A DNA stretch of 64,000 nucleotides from Fluoribacter gormanii. GTDB taxonomy: Bacteria > Pseudomonadota > Gammaproteobacteria > Legionellales > Legionellaceae. This document shows, one piece after another, positions 27,095 through 37,933 of this stretch (positions are counted from its first letter, which is position 1; each line of letters begins with the position of its first letter). The translations under genes and the position numbers were made by a program. The stretch spans positions 124,001 through 188,000 of the forward strand of contig NZ_FTNL01000003.1 in the NCBI RefSeq assembly GCF_900156395.1, in the 5' to 3' direction. The notes beneath the pieces were generated by a model. It did no database searches and had not been told where the DNA came from. It saw only the letters and a program-made list of their open reading frames with translations.

Positions 27095-28198
27095 TTATAT
27101 CACAATTAAAGTAGCATTTAACGCACCGGCTTGTTGTAGTGCTTCAAGTATCGCAATCACATCAGCTGGTGTTGCGCCTACAGCATTAATACCTCTAACA
27201 ATATCCTTTAATGTCACGCCTGGTGGCAAGACAAAAGCATGATTATTTTTCTGCTCAATCGATACTTGTGATTGTTGGGTAGAAACGGTTCGTCCATTTG
27301 CAAAGGCATTAGGTTGGCTTATCACTGGAGTTTCCGTCACACTAACCACCAAATTACCATGTGAAACTGCGGCAGATTTAACAATGACATTAGACGAAAT
27401 AACTACCGTTCCTGTACGTGCATTAATAATAATTTTAGCGATTGCCTCTGCAGGTTTAAATTCTATATTTTCCAGCACTGAAACATAATCTACTCGCTGC
27501 GACATTTTTTTAGGTGCGGTAACCACGACTGATGCAGCATCCAAAGCTCTGGCAGTCCCTGGTCCCATCATTTCATTAATGGCATCGCTCATACGCTTTG
27601 CAGTTGTAAAATCAGGGGAATGTAAATTAAAGGTCAATTCTTTTGTAAAATAAAAAGGATTAGGGATATCCGCCTCGATTGTCGCACCATTAGGAATTCG
27701 TCCCCCGCTAGGAACATTTACAGTAACGCTTGTACCATCACTACCTGCGGCACTAACACCGGATACAATCACATTCCCCTGCGCTACTGCATAAACTCGT
27801 CCATCGGCCCCTTTTAATGGGGTCATTAACAAAGTTCCCCCTAATAAACTTTTTGAGTCACCAATCGACGAAATATTGACATCCATAGCTTGTCCCTTTT
27901 TCATAAAAGAAGACAAGCTAGCGGTCACCATAACTGCTGCCATATTTTTTGAATTAAGTTTGGTTCCTGGTTGTATGTTGACTCCTAATTGGGTCAGCAT
28001 GTTGGCAAAAGTGTCTTCGGTATATCGAGTCCCGGTTTTATCTCCTGTACCATTTAAGCCAACAATCAAACCATAACCAATCAACTGGTTTGTGCGAACA
28101 CCAGCAAGGGTTGCAATATCTTTAATCCGTTCTGCATAAACGTAATTTGATATCAGATTTATTATCAACATCCATGTAACTATCAGCAATCGCCGCAT
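27095..28198 (-). CDS. flgI: Flagellar P-ring protein
   Basis: The 367-residue protein has a signal peptide ending NYVYA and the conserved FlgI start ([26 protein letters not shown]) and end ([28 protein letters not shown]). It forms the periplasmic bushing around the rod in the peptidoglycan layer. It follows flgH with 132 bp between. Confidence 0.94.
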   Translation of the reverse strand: MRRLLIVTWMLIINLISNYVYAERIKDIATLAGVRTNQLIGYGLIVGLNGTGDKTGTRYTEDTFANMLTQLGVNIQPGTKLNSKNMAAVMVTASLSSFMKKGQAMDVNISSIGDSKSLLGGTLLMTPLKGADGRVYAVAQGNVIVSGVSAAGSDGTSVTVNVPSGGRIPNGATIEADIPNPFYFTKELTFNLHSPDFTTAKRMSDAINEMMGPGTARALDAASVVVTAPKKMSQRVDYVSVLENIEFKPAEAIAKIIINARTGTVVISSNVIVKSAAVSHGNLVVSVTETPVISQPNAFANGRTVSTQQSQVSIEQKNNHAFVLPPGVTLKDIVRGINAVGATPADVIAILEALQQAGALNATLIVI

Positions 28199-28330
28199 TA
28201 CGATTCCTTAAATTATGCACTCTTATAAATGCAAATCCTGTCTTCTTTTTTACTCTAACCGGGTAAAACAAGGTTAATCATCTGAATATATTCATTCTGA
28301 ATTTCTTCATCATTCAGATGATCAACCAGA

Positions 28331-29023
28331 TTAGGTTGGGAACAATGGTCCCCACATAATTCGTGCCAGCCATCCTTGGGCATTAGTATTATTTACTTGT
28401 CCTGTACCGCCATACGCAATACGTGCATTGGCCAGGCGATCTGAGGTGATGGAATTGTCAGCGCGGACATCCTGAGGTCGAATAATTCCGGATACACGCA
28501 CATACTCTTCACCTTGATCGATTTTAACCCATTTCTCACCTTGGACTACCATATTACCATTTGCCAACACTTCTGCTACGGTAACAGAAATACTTCCCGC
28601 CAACTTATTATTCTGTACAGCTTGGGCAGAACCATTGAACTGTCGCTGATTGTTTAGATCAAAGTCCATGCTGTAGCCATTACCAAAGGAAATTGGCCTT
28701 CCTAAAAAGAGTTTATTTTTAATTACATTCGTATCAGTTTTCATTTGTTGCAATGTCGCATTTTTTGATGCATTAGTACTTTCAACCAAGAATACCGTAA
28801 TGATATCGCCAGGATGTCTCGCCCTTGGTGTCTCAAAAAGAGGTAACGCTGTTTCAGCACTATATATAGCACCCGATTCTTTCCTTAACTCCTTTGGATC
28901 AGGAGTTGTAGGATATGTAGGCGCATACTCAGGGTCTTTTCCACGTTGAGGTGGATTTAACAGTTCGCACCCGCTCAAAAGAATGGCAAGTGAGCTTACA
29001 ACAAACAAATTAAATAATTTCAT
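28331..29023 (-). CDS. flgH: Flagellar L-ring lipoprotein
   Basis: At 230 residues it has a lipoprotein signal with the lipobox LSGC (Cys19) and typical FlgH motifs (PGDIITVFLVESTNASKNA, then GSISVTVAEVLANGNMVVQGEK, then RVSGIIRPQDV). It forms the outer-membrane ring of the basal body. The 13-bp spacing to flgG fits one transcript. Confidence 0.94.
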   Translation of the reverse strand: MKLFNLFVVSSLAILLSGCELLNPPQRGKDPEYAPTYPTTPDPKELRKESGAIYSAETALPLFETPRARHPGDIITVFLVESTNASKNATLQQMKTDTNVIKNKLFLGRPISFGNGYSMDFDLNNQRQFNGSAQAVQNNKLAGSISVTVAEVLANGNMVVQGEKWVKIDQGEEYVRVSGIIRPQDVRADNSITSDRLANARIAYGGTGQVNNTNAQGWLARIMWGPLFPT

Positions 29024-29036
29024 CGATGAAATCTTC

Positions 29037-29822
29037 TTAAACAGTTTGATTTAAGTATTGCAGCATGTTATCTACTGTCTGAATACCCTTTGCAGTAATC
29101 TCATAGCTTCTTTGGGCTTGAATCATATTGACTAACTCTTCAACTACATTCACATTAGATGCTTCCAGAGAGCCTTGCAATAAGGTACCAACACCTGATG
29201 TTCCCGGATTGTTCAATGTTGCTGCGCCACTTGAAGCAGTTTCTATAAAAAGGTTTTGTCCTATAGGTTGAAGTCCGGTGGGGTTGGTAAAATTAGCTAA
29301 TTGGATGCTTCCAAGTACTGTTGGAGTATTACTTCCAACCACGGTAGCACTCACCACTCCGTCAGTACTAATGGTTACTCCCAATGTTTGGTTAGGAATA
29401 TTTATCGCTGGTTGCAGCGGATATCCATTCATATCGACAAGCTGCCCCGTGCTATCCACTGTAAAAGTACCATCACGAGTATAAGCTTGCGTACCATCTG
29501 GCATTAGAATCGTAAAGAAACCTTGCCCTTGGATCATTAAATCATAAGGGTTGCGCGTATTTTGCACGATTCCTTGCTCAAATATTTTTTCTGTGGCTGC
29601 CAAATGAACCCCGGAACCTGCATTTATTCCTGTTGGAATTAAAGAGTTCTCTGAAGATTGGGCCCCAGCTTGACTTGAGTTTTGATAAAGTAAATCTTGA
29701 AATATTGCCCTATCTTTCTTGAATCCAGTGGTGTTGACGTTTGCTAAATTGTTAGCAATCGTAGCAATATTCTTTTCTTGTGCTTCCAAGCCTGATTTAC
29801 TGACCCATAATGCTGGTTCCAT
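29037..29822 (-). CDS. flgG: Flagellar distal rod protein
   Basis: The 261-residue protein starts MEPALWVSKSGLEAQEKNIA with the rod motif NNLANVNTTGFK and ends VNVVEELVNMIQAQRSYEITAK, as FlgG does. It polymerises into the distal rod. Length and order are standard. Confidence 0.94.
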   Translation of the reverse strand: MEPALWVSKSGLEAQEKNIATIANNLANVNTTGFKKDRAIFQDLLYQNSSQAGAQSSENSLIPTGINAGSGVHLAATEKIFEQGIVQNTRNPYDLMIQGQGFFTILMPDGTQAYTRDGTFTVDSTGQLVDMNGYPLQPAINIPNQTLGVTISTDGVVSATVVGSNTPTVLGSIQLANFTNPTGLQPIGQNLFIETASSGAATLNNPGTSGVGTLLQGSLEASNVNVVEELVNMIQAQRSYEITAKGIQTVDNMLQYLNQTV

Positions 29823-29867
29823 GGAGATCCCTCCGCAATTATTCTTATTTATCGACTAAAATGGTAA

Positions 29868-30611
29868 TCATACCTGCAATACTTGTGCCAATTTCTGGAG
29901 ATTATCTTCAACTGTAGATATCACTTTCATATGAGAATCGTACTCACGCCCAGAAGTAATCATTTCTACCATTTGGTCAATGGCATTAACATTAGAGCCC
30001 TCAATCGCCCCGCTTTTAACTTTGACACTCCCATCAGCAGCTGTCGCTGCGCCGCCATTCTTTAATTGGAATAAACCTTCTGAGTTTTTAACAATGTTAT
30101 TTTTATCCAGTGTAACTAACTTAATCCTATCGAGAATGACTGCACTTTTAGGATCACCGCCTAGGGGCACAACTGTAATCGTCCCATCCGCTCCTATATC
30201 AATTGATTGAGATGGAGGTATAGAAATGGGACCTCCATTACCTAAAACAGGATGCCCAGACGCCGTAGTTAATAAACCATTAACATCCAAGCGTAGGTTT
30301 CCAGCTTTAGTATATGCCTCTTTACCTTGACTATTGCCTACTGCAAACCAGCCATTGCCTTGAATCGCTATGTCTAAATTACGCCCTGTTGTCATAATCT
30401 CACCAGGGCTTAAATCAACTGTACTTGGATTTTGTATTGCAAAGGCTGGTCCACTATTAGATCCATTCATATTTGCATACAAAGTTTGTGCCTGATACAT
30501 ATCGGCTTTAAAACCAGGAGTATTCACATTCGCCAAATTATTGGCGATTATCTCCTGACGTTTAAAACCGATTCGTCCACCACCTGCAGCATTATATAAG
30601 ATAGGATCCAT
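29868..30611 (-). CDS. flgF: Flagellar proximal rod protein
   Basis: The 247-residue protein starts MDPILYNAAGGGRIGFKRQE with NNLANVNTPGFK and ends with the rod C-terminal helix (VNAIDQMVEMITSGREYDSH). The middle matches FlgF (GRNLDIAIQGNGWFAVG). It is a component of the proximal rod and lies ten bases from flgE. Confidence 0.92.
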   Translation of the reverse strand: MDPILYNAAGGGRIGFKRQEIIANNLANVNTPGFKADMYQAQTLYANMNGSNSGPAFAIQNPSTVDLSPGEIMTTGRNLDIAIQGNGWFAVGNSQGKEAYTKAGNLRLDVNGLLTTASGHPVLGNGGPISIPPSQSIDIGADGTITVVPLGGDPKSAVILDRIKLVTLDKNNIVKNSEGLFQLKNGGAATAADGSVKVKSGAIEGSNVNAIDQMVEMITSGREYDSHMKVISTVEDNLQKLAQVLQV

Positions 30612-30621
30612 AAGTTATCTC

Positions 30622-31947
30622 CTAACGCATATTAATAATTGTTTGGGTTATGGTATCACCAGCACGAATAGACTGTGCATTAGCCTGGAAATCACGTTGA
30701 GCACTAATCAAATCAACAAGTTCGCTGGTTAAGTCAACATTAGATTGCTCCAACATCGCTGATTTAATGGCGCCTAATCCTCCAGTTGTAGCAACACCAA
30801 TTAAAGGTTGTCCTGAAGCTGAAGTTTCACCCCAGCACACATTTCCCATATTTTGCAAACCAGTAGGATCAGCAAAATTAGCCAATTGGATTTGTCCCAT
30901 AGCCATAGACTGACCATTGGTATAAATTCCTAAAATAAGCCCTGAATCATCGATACTTAGGCTAGCCAAGCTTCCTGTTGTATATCCATTGGGGGCACTG
31001 GATTGAACAGAGAATGGACTGCCAAACTGTGTGCTGTCTGATAAATCAACATTTAAACTTAAAGGATTAGCACCATTATTCAAGTTTAGTGATAATGGGA
31101 TCAGATTGTTAGCAATAGGCGCTCCTCCTGGGCTAGCAACTCCAGCAAAAGACCCATCCGAATTAAAGTTCACCTCGAACAAGTTTGTTGTATTATCTGT
31201 TCCTGCATTCGCTGGAACATTTTGGTTGTCAATTTGAAAAGCAACATACCATTGATTCTCTGTACCCGCTGGAGTTGAAGCATTAGGTTGCCCCGCAGCT
31301 GCTGCAGAATCTGCTTTGATAAAAAACATACTAAGCACATGCGAATTCCCCAAACTATCATAAATAGTCAATGCAGTGGGGTTATTATAAGAGCTGCTAA
31401 GTGGTGAAGCACCACCAACCCAATCAATTGCTGGAGGAGTACTTTGTGAATTTAAATTAACACCAGTTGTCACCATAGTACTTGCCTGTGGACTTATATT
31501 CTCGGTACTTATCTGTAAATTTCCAGACGTGCCAGTAATGTTTCCTTGGCTATCAGCAAGTAGTCCAGTAAGATATTGCCCATTAGCATTGGTAATATAA
31601 TTTTGGTTATCTAAACTAAACTGCCCCGCACGCGTATATACAGCCCCACCGCCTGGATTGTTTAAAATAAAAAATCCTGAACCATTGACGGCAAGATCCA
31701 AACTGTTTGTGCTATTCGTTAAATTTCCTGATGCAAAGGATTGCTGAACTTGAGTCAACATTACGCCACCACCGATGGCAGTGCTGCCGGAACCAAAGCT
31801 CCCATAACCACCAAAAGCATAAATATCACCAAAATTAGCGCGAGACCCTTTAAATCCTATAGTTGAAGAGTTTGCAATATTATTACCTATAACGTCCAAG
31901 TTACTGGTTGCTGCTTGAAGTCCACTTAATGCTGCGTCAAAAATCAT
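30622..31947 (-). CDS. flgE: Flagellar hook protein
   Basis: At 441 residues it begins MIFDAALSGLQAATSNLDVIGNNIANSSTIGFK and ends with the hook signature (SNVDLTSELVDLISAQRDFQANAQ). The centre is Asn/Gly/Ser-rich. It polymerises into the hook on the FlgD cap encoded next to it. Confidence 0.94.
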   Translation of the reverse strand: MIFDAALSGLQAATSNLDVIGNNIANSSTIGFKGSRANFGDIYAFGGYGSFGSGSTAIGGGVMLTQVQQSFASGNLTNSTNSLDLAVNGSGFFILNNPGGGAVYTRAGQFSLDNQNYITNANGQYLTGLLADSQGNITGTSGNLQISTENISPQASTMVTTGVNLNSQSTPPAIDWVGGASPLSSSYNNPTALTIYDSLGNSHVLSMFFIKADSAAAAGQPNASTPAGTENQWYVAFQIDNQNVPANAGTDNTTNLFEVNFNSDGSFAGVASPGGAPIANNLIPLSLNLNNGANPLSLNVDLSDSTQFGSPFSVQSSAPNGYTTGSLASLSIDDSGLILGIYTNGQSMAMGQIQLANFADPTGLQNMGNVCWGETSASGQPLIGVATTGGLGAIKSAMLEQSNVDLTSELVDLISAQRDFQANAQSIRAGDTITQTIINMR

Positions 31948-31963
31948 TTTAGCCTCCTGCTTT

Positions 31964-32638
31964 TTAAACTGAAATTTGTCTTACTTGATCCAATGATATA
32001 GGTCCAATTCCTGCCACATTCAATTTTAAGCCTTCTCCATTTTGACCAAGGCTTACACTATCAACATTTGCAGAGGTCATGGTTTTTAATGATACTTCCT
32101 GACCTCCATAAACAGCATGTACCTCAATTTTATATTTTCCTTCTTTAACTCGACTACTGTCGTTTCCTGTACCATCCCAATTAAACTGAAAAAATCCGGG
32201 TGAAGGTTGGCCTAAAGGAATCGTTTTTATAAGTTCACCGGATTCTGAGTAAATAGACGCATTCAAATTGCTAAGACCAGGCGGTATATCCACCGCGGCC
32301 TTTGTATCTCCTTCGACTCCCAGTTGGAGCGCATTACTATTTACCAAAACCTTACGCCCAACTAAAGCTGAAGCTTGTAGAGCCTGATTTGATTGCAAAG
32401 AAGTTGCCATTTGTTGCAATGATTCTTGCATTTTAGCAACTCCATCATTAGTACTAAACTGAGCTAATTGTGAGAGAAACTCACCATTCACCTGTGGTTG
32501 CATGGGATCCTGATTTTGAATTTGAGCCACCATTAAGCGCAAGAAATCCTGTTGTCCCAAACTTTTCTTTGCTGTAGCGTCAATCTGATTAAATGATGCA
32601 TTGGATGCATTAGTTCCATTAACTGAATTTGTTGACAT
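31964..32638 (-). CDS. flgD: Flagellar hook cap/assembly protein
   Basis: The 224-residue protein has the FlgD N-terminal motif (LGQQDFLRLMVAQIQNQDPMQP, near residue 28) and the C-terminal FlgD Ig-like/tudor region (FNWDGTGNDSSRVKEGKYKIEV). It caps the growing hook. Confidence 0.93.
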   Translation of the reverse strand: MSTNSVNGTNASNASFNQIDATAKKSLGQQDFLRLMVAQIQNQDPMQPQVNGEFLSQLAQFSTNDGVAKMQESLQQMATSLQSNQALQASALVGRKVLVNSNALQLGVEGDTKAAVDIPPGLSNLNASIYSESGELIKTIPLGQPSPGFFQFNWDGTGNDSSRVKEGKYKIEVHAVYGGQEVSLKTMTSANVDSVSLGQNGEGLKLNVAGIGPISLDQVRQISV

Positions 32639-32651
32639 TCCCTATCCTCCC

Positions 32652-33074
32652 TTACTCACCTAGCCTTAAGGTCCTTTGTAAAAGTTGTTTTGTTGTATTG
32701 AGCAATTCAACATCCATTTGATATGACCTTGATGCAGAAATCACATTCGCCATTTCTTCAACATAATTCACATTCGGTGTATAAACAAATCCATTTTTAT
32801 CTGCCTGAGGATTATCAGGAGCATAATGTTTTATAGGATCTAAATTACTTTCATAAGTCCCTTTAAGTTGAACTCCTCCAGATATTTGTTCTCCCATCCA
32901 TTGATTTGCGTGTTCCTGTACTGCTTTGAATATAGGATATTTGGCTTTATACACCTCGTCAGCATTACCTGTTTCTACGTTAGCATTACTCATATTTTCA
33001 GCACTCGTTGTCAAACGAGCTGTTTCAGCTGTCAAAGCCGAACCTGCAATATTAAAAATTGCACTTAATGTCAT
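32652..33074 (-). CDS. flgC: Flagellar proximal rod protein
   Basis: The 140-residue protein has the FlgC pattern: an early ALTAETARLTTSAENMSNANV helix and a C-terminal NYVEEMANVISASRSYQMDVE. It is a proximal-rod subunit and starts two bases after flgB, so it is translationally coupled. Confidence 0.93.
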   Translation of the reverse strand: MTLSAIFNIAGSALTAETARLTTSAENMSNANVETGNADEVYKAKYPIFKAVQEHANQWMGEQISGGVQLKGTYESNLDPIKHYAPDNPQADKNGFVYTPNVNYVEEMANVISASRSYQMDVELLNTTKQLLQRTLRLGE

Positions 33075-33076
33075 TG

Positions 33077-33469
33077 CTATTCCCCTTTCAGCGCAAGCAT
33101 CATGGATTTGATTTTATTATCAAGAAAGCTCAAACTGGCTTGATAATTTAGCGAATTTCGTGCAAATTCGGTGGTTTCCAAATCTTTATCCACCGTATTT
33201 CCATCTAAAGACATTTGAGAAGTAACCCGATATTTTAAATTTGCTGCAAAATCTGCATTTGTATCGATATGATTCGGAGAGGTAACTTCCATCTTTTGCG
33301 CACCGCCAGCCATACTGGCTGCCAAAAACTCATTGAAATCGACATCTTGAGCCTTATAATTGGGTGTATTTACATTCGCCAGATTATTCGCCAACTGCGA
33401 GGCTCTATGATCGCGAGCGACTAAAGCTTTAGCATGTATTCCAAAATATGAATCCAAATCTAACGCCAT
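33077..33469 (-). CDS. flgB: Flagellar proximal rod protein, first gene of the cluster
   Basis: The 130-residue protein carries SQLANNLANVNTPNYKAQDVDFNEFL and a C-terminal LSFLDNKIKSMMLALKGE, as in FlgB. AGGAGG precedes the ATG. A sigma-54 promoter about 35 bp upstream would start the flgB-flgL transcript. Regulators flgA and flgM are not beside it. Confidence 0.93.
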   Translation of the reverse strand: MALDLDSYFGIHAKALVARDHRASQLANNLANVNTPNYKAQDVDFNEFLAASMAGGAQKMEVTSPNHIDTNADFAANLKYRVTSQMSLDGNTVDKDLETTEFARNSLNYQASLSFLDNKIKSMMLALKGE

Positions 33470-33502
33470 ATATCCTCCTTTTAAAGTCAGTACAACAGAA
33501 AT

Positions 33503-33518
33503 GCAAACATTGTGCCAA
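33503..33518 (-). promoter_or_regulatory. Sigma-54 (RpoN) promoter of flgB
   Basis: The minus strand reads TTGGCACAATGTTTGC, matching the -24/-12 consensus TGGCAC-N5-TTGC exactly. In Legionella this class of flagellar genes depends on RpoN with FleQ; the regulator is inferred from the genus. Confidence 0.85.
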
Positions 33519-33532
33519 TTTCAAATAAGTGA

Positions 33533-34516
<984 letters not shown>

Positions 34517-34524
34517 ATACTAAA

Positions 34525-34560
34525 TAACCTGGGGTTCGGCTTCGCCGCACCCAGGCTACA
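34525..34560. repeat. AACCTGGGG/AGCCTGGGT palindrome between hemF and the MFS gene
   Basis: The arms AACCTGGGGTTCGGC and CCGCACCCAGGCT pair around TTCG. It may act as a bidirectional terminator for the convergent genes. It is one of the repeated palindromes of this window. Confidence 0.6.
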
Positions 34561-34567
34561 CTTTAAC

Positions 34568-35863
34568 CTATTGTTTTACTGGCAAAACCACTCTCTTTAA
34601 ATAAATCCGGGCTAACAATGCAACAACAGCATTTAATAAACTCAAAATTAAAAAAATTTGGGGAATTTCAGAACTAAAATGCAATAAACCAATAACCATA
34701 AAGGTCCCTGCAACCATAAACAAAGAATTATAAATATTATTGGTGGCAATAACTCGAGCTCTGCCATTAGGCGGACTCGCAACCTGTAAATAGGTATACA
34801 GAGGAACTAAAAATAAGCCTGAACTAAAAGCCAACATGAATAAATCAAAAGCAATACGCCAATGGGCTAAACGAGTAAAAAAATTACTTAAAGAAAAAAG
34901 TAATCCTTGTTCAGTTGCAGGAGTAGCCCAATACAAATCCATAGAAAAACAGGTAAAGGCGAACATAGCCCAAGGGACCATAGGCAAGTTAATTCGACCT
35001 TGAAAAATAAGGTTAACTGTCACTGAACCACATGCAATTCCTACTGAGAATATTGCAAGAAATAATGCGAAAACAGCATTATTTGCCCCTAAAACATAAT
35101 TCGTATAATCAGGCAGTTTGGTTAGGATTACTGTCCCTAATAACCAAAACCAGGATAAAATCAAAATAGATAATAAAATACCGAAATGCTCTGTCGCCTG
35201 CTTCAACATCTTATAGGTGACTCGCCAAATCTGAGCATCAATTTTTATCTTTTCAGATGAAGATGGGGCTCTGGGTATAAATAGACTTGAAGTTAATCCA
35301 GCGAGTGCAACAAGTACCGTCAAAAAAACAGCCATGTACGGTTTTGAGTTATTCATTCCTATGGATAGAGAACCCATAGTAGTTCCCAATAAAATAGCTA
35401 TAAAAGTACTCGCATCAATTAAACCTGTCGCACCTAATAAATCCTTTTTGGGTAAATGATCCGGTAGAATGGCATATTTTATTGGTCCAAAAAATGTTGA
35501 ATGTACTCCTAAACCAGTCAAAGTGAACATCATCAGGAAAATATTGCCCCAATATAGAGCAAAGCTACCGATAATCATTAAAAATACTTCAAATACCTTG
35601 ATAACTCGGGTCACTAAAGCTTTATCGTATTTATCTGCCAATTGCCCGGAAGTAGCTGAAAGAAGAAAAAACGGTGTTATGAATAAAGCTCCTGCTATTG
35701 CCTGGTAAAACTCAGACTGAGCTTGGTCATGTGTTAAATGATAACTAATCAAAGTAAGCATTGCTAATTTGAAGGCATTATCGTTGAACGCACCAAAAAA
35801 TTGAGTCAGAAAAAAAGGCAAAAATCTACGTTCTCTTAAAAGGTAAAAAGCACCAGTGCCCAT
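34568..35863 (-). CDS. MFS transporter, LplT/lysophospholipid-transporter-like
   Basis: From the ATG at 35863, which has GGAG upstream, the protein is 431 residues with about twelve membrane helices. The opening RRFLPFFLTQFFGAFNDNAFK and the loop after helix 2 (SGQLADKYDKALVTR) match LplT and the transporter half of Aas-type proteins, which flip lysophospholipids across the inner membrane. No acyltransferase (aas) gene is adjacent, so the substrate stays tentative. The 15-codon GTG extension upstream is not needed. Confidence 0.75.
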   Translation of the reverse strand: MGTGAFYLLRERRFLPFFLTQFFGAFNDNAFKLAMLTLISYHLTHDQAQSEFYQAIAGALFITPFFLLSATSGQLADKYDKALVTRVIKVFEVFLMIIGSFALYWGNIFLMMFTLTGLGVHSTFFGPIKYAILPDHLPKKDLLGATGLIDASTFIAILLGTTMGSLSIGMNNSKPYMAVFLTVLVALAGLTSSLFIPRAPSSSEKIKIDAQIWRVTYKMLKQATEHFGILLSILILSWFWLLGTVILTKLPDYTNYVLGANNAVFALFLAIFSVGIACGSVTVNLIFQGRINLPMVPWAMFAFTCFSMDLYWATPATEQGLLFSLSNFFTRLAHWRIAFDLFMLAFSSGLFLVPLYTYLQVASPPNGRARVIATNNIYNSLFMVAGTFMVIGLLHFSSEIPQIFLILSLLNAVVALLARIYLKRVVLPVKQ

Positions 35864-35955
35864 GGGCAAAACTCCATTGATAAATATGTATAACCGTTCA
35901 TGTACCACTAAAATGTGATCCTACACTGAACGGTTAAATAATTCTGCATATAATA

Positions 35956-36834
35956 TCAATAAAAAACTTGTAAGTCTGATCGGCTTGGTTTTAACGCTGA
36001 AGGGAGCAGATGATTATGCTTTAATATCAACTCTTCAAGCTTATCATGAGTCTCTGCCTCGCGAATGAGCAGGGATAGACCGGTCGTTGAAATTCTATTA
36101 TCTGATAAATCTACATATTTTAAATTAATATTTGATTTTAATGCTTGCGAAATATATTCAGCCCCTGCATCACCAATTTTGTTGCTCTTGATATTAAGAT
36201 GCGTCAAAGATTGTGATTTGGTAATCATGGAAGCAATCACTTTGGCGCATTCTTCATTCAAGTTATTGTATGATAGATCCAAAATTTTTAATGAGGGATG
36301 TCTCAACACAAAATGATGCAATGCATTCATTCCAACCAAGCTAAAATCATTACAGCTTAATACCAACTCGTTTAAGTCTGTATTCGTTTCTAGTGCCTCT
36401 AACAAACACTGAACTCCAGTATCACGTAACCAGTTTAATGATAAATCCAAAACACTTATTTTTTTATTTTTTAGAAAGGAGAAAAAGTGAGCGGGAACTT
36501 TTTCCCCTATCCAATTATCTACAAATCTGATTGTATTCAGTTTTTTATTAGGTAAGGAATCAAATAAATAAGTGAGGTGTTCCGTATCAATATGGTTCGA
36601 ATAGAAAGAAACCTCACTCACTTTAGACGATAGCCTCAGAATGTCGTGGAGTGCACTATAATCTTTATCATCCAAAGTAGAATGCACAATACTAATTCTT
36701 TTTATTGATTTGCATTGTCTTGAACCTTTTGATTGCAAATAGTTTTTAAGATGTGGAAGCGCCAAATGATGTTGTAGCTGAAAAAGCTCTATCGCTTCTA
36801 ATGTTCCATGCTCATGTTTTAGTCGAATCGTCAT
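35956..36834 (-). CDS. Second leucine-rich-repeat protein (RI type); effector candidate
   Basis: The 292-residue protein has at least seven RI-type LRRs of about 28 residues from near residue 70 to the end (for example LKILDLSYNNLNEECAKVIASM, then LTHLNIKSNKIGDAGAEYIS). A non-repeat N-terminal cap of about 60 residues precedes them. There is no signal peptide. It is unlike the 570-residue LRR protein in repeat consensus, so the two are not recent duplicates. LRR proteins of this kind are often Dot/Icm substrates in Legionella; translocation is inference. Confidence 0.8.
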   Translation of the reverse strand: MTIRLKHEHGTLEAIELFQLQHHLALPHLKNYLQSKGSRQCKSIKRISIVHSTLDDKDYSALHDILRLSSKVSEVSFYSNHIDTEHLTYLFDSLPNKKLNTIRFVDNWIGEKVPAHFFSFLKNKKISVLDLSLNWLRDTGVQCLLEALETNTDLNELVLSCNDFSLVGMNALHHFVLRHPSLKILDLSYNNLNEECAKVIASMITKSQSLTHLNIKSNKIGDAGAEYISQALKSNINLKYVDLSDNRISTTGLSLLIREAETHDKLEELILKHNHLLPSALKPSRSDLQVFY

Positions 36835-36979
36835 ATCACATCCTCTGTAAATTGATCACTCATTAAGTGTAGATGATATTTTTCTTCTGGATATAACGAG
36901 GTATAAAATTTTAAATTTTAATTAGATACCCCATAAAACATGGTTCATTTTTATGGGAATATCCATTCTTTTGGAATAA

Positions 36980-37810
36980 TTAAATTTGCGTTACCAAACG
37001 GGTCAATACATTTCCAGGACCCACCTCAATAAAAACCGTTTCACCTTGATTTTTCAGATAACGGATCGTTTCAGTCCACCGAACAGGATGAGAAATTTGC
37101 TTCACCAAATTGTCTTTAATCATATTATCGCTATAGGGCTCTGCTGTAACATTAGCAATCACTTGAGTCTGAAGTGGAGAGAATTCAAACGGTGCAATAA
37201 ATTTTGCAAATTCATTAGCAGCGGCTTGCATATAACGAGAATGGAATGCGCCACTGACTTTTAATGGAACGCACATCAATGCTTCATTGGCAAGCAATTC
37301 ATTAGCCTTGGCAATGTCCTCAGCAAGTCCTGAAAGAACGATTTGTTTGGGTGAATTAAAATTGGCAAAATCTATAGAATCCAGTCCATTGACTCTCAAT
37401 AAAAATTTAATGCGATCTTCTGGTAAATTAATTACTGCCAACATGCCCCCACCACTTGCTTGAGCCATCAATTCACCACGTTTTTGCACCAGTTTTAAGC
37501 CTGTAACAAAGTCAAATGCACCAGCAGCAAATAAGGCAGCATACTCGCCTAAACTATGCCCTATGAGATATTGTGGTGCAGGCTCTTCAGCAGTTCTTGC
37601 TAAAAAAGAAAGTGCTTCAATTATATATAATGCAGGTTGAGTATATTCAGTCTTACCCAGTTGTTGATTTGGGTCATCCAGGCATAACTCCTTAATGGAA
37701 TACCCCAAAATTTCATCAGCCTGTTTTATTTGCTCGGGGAAATGCGAAAATAATTCGATCCCCATACCTTTTGCTTGAGATCCTTGTCCAGGAAACATAT
37801 AGATTGTCAT
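36980..37810 (-). CDS. Orphan malonyl-CoA:ACP transacylase (FabD/trans-AT type)
   Basis: The 276-residue protein has FPGQGSQ at the start, the nucleophile Ser86 in GHSLGEYAA, and the partner His190 in SGAFHSRYM. It moves malonyl groups from CoA to acyl carrier protein. GHSLGEYAA and the short length resemble the discrete acyltransferases that serve trans-AT polyketide systems as well as FabD. No fab or PKS genes lie nearby, so it may be a second transacylase beside the housekeeping fabD. AGGAG precedes the ATG. Confidence 0.8.
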   Translation of the reverse strand: MTIYMFPGQGSQAKGMGIELFSHFPEQIKQADEILGYSIKELCLDDPNQQLGKTEYTQPALYIIEALSFLARTAEEPAPQYLIGHSLGEYAALFAAGAFDFVTGLKLVQKRGELMAQASGGGMLAVINLPEDRIKFLLRVNGLDSIDFANFNSPKQIVLSGLAEDIAKANELLANEALMCVPLKVSGAFHSRYMQAAANEFAKFIAPFEFSPLQTQVIANVTAEPYSDNMIKDNLVKQISHPVRWTETIRYLKNQGETVFIEVGPGNVLTRLVTQI

Positions 37811-37933
37811 AGATACTCCTTTTCCGATACGAACATTCTAAATAAACCACTCATGATAAATAGAAGCGCAAATAATGTCATTAAGTAAATTAAATAAAGG
37901 AAATAATGAAATCATGCTATTAGGTGATGAACA

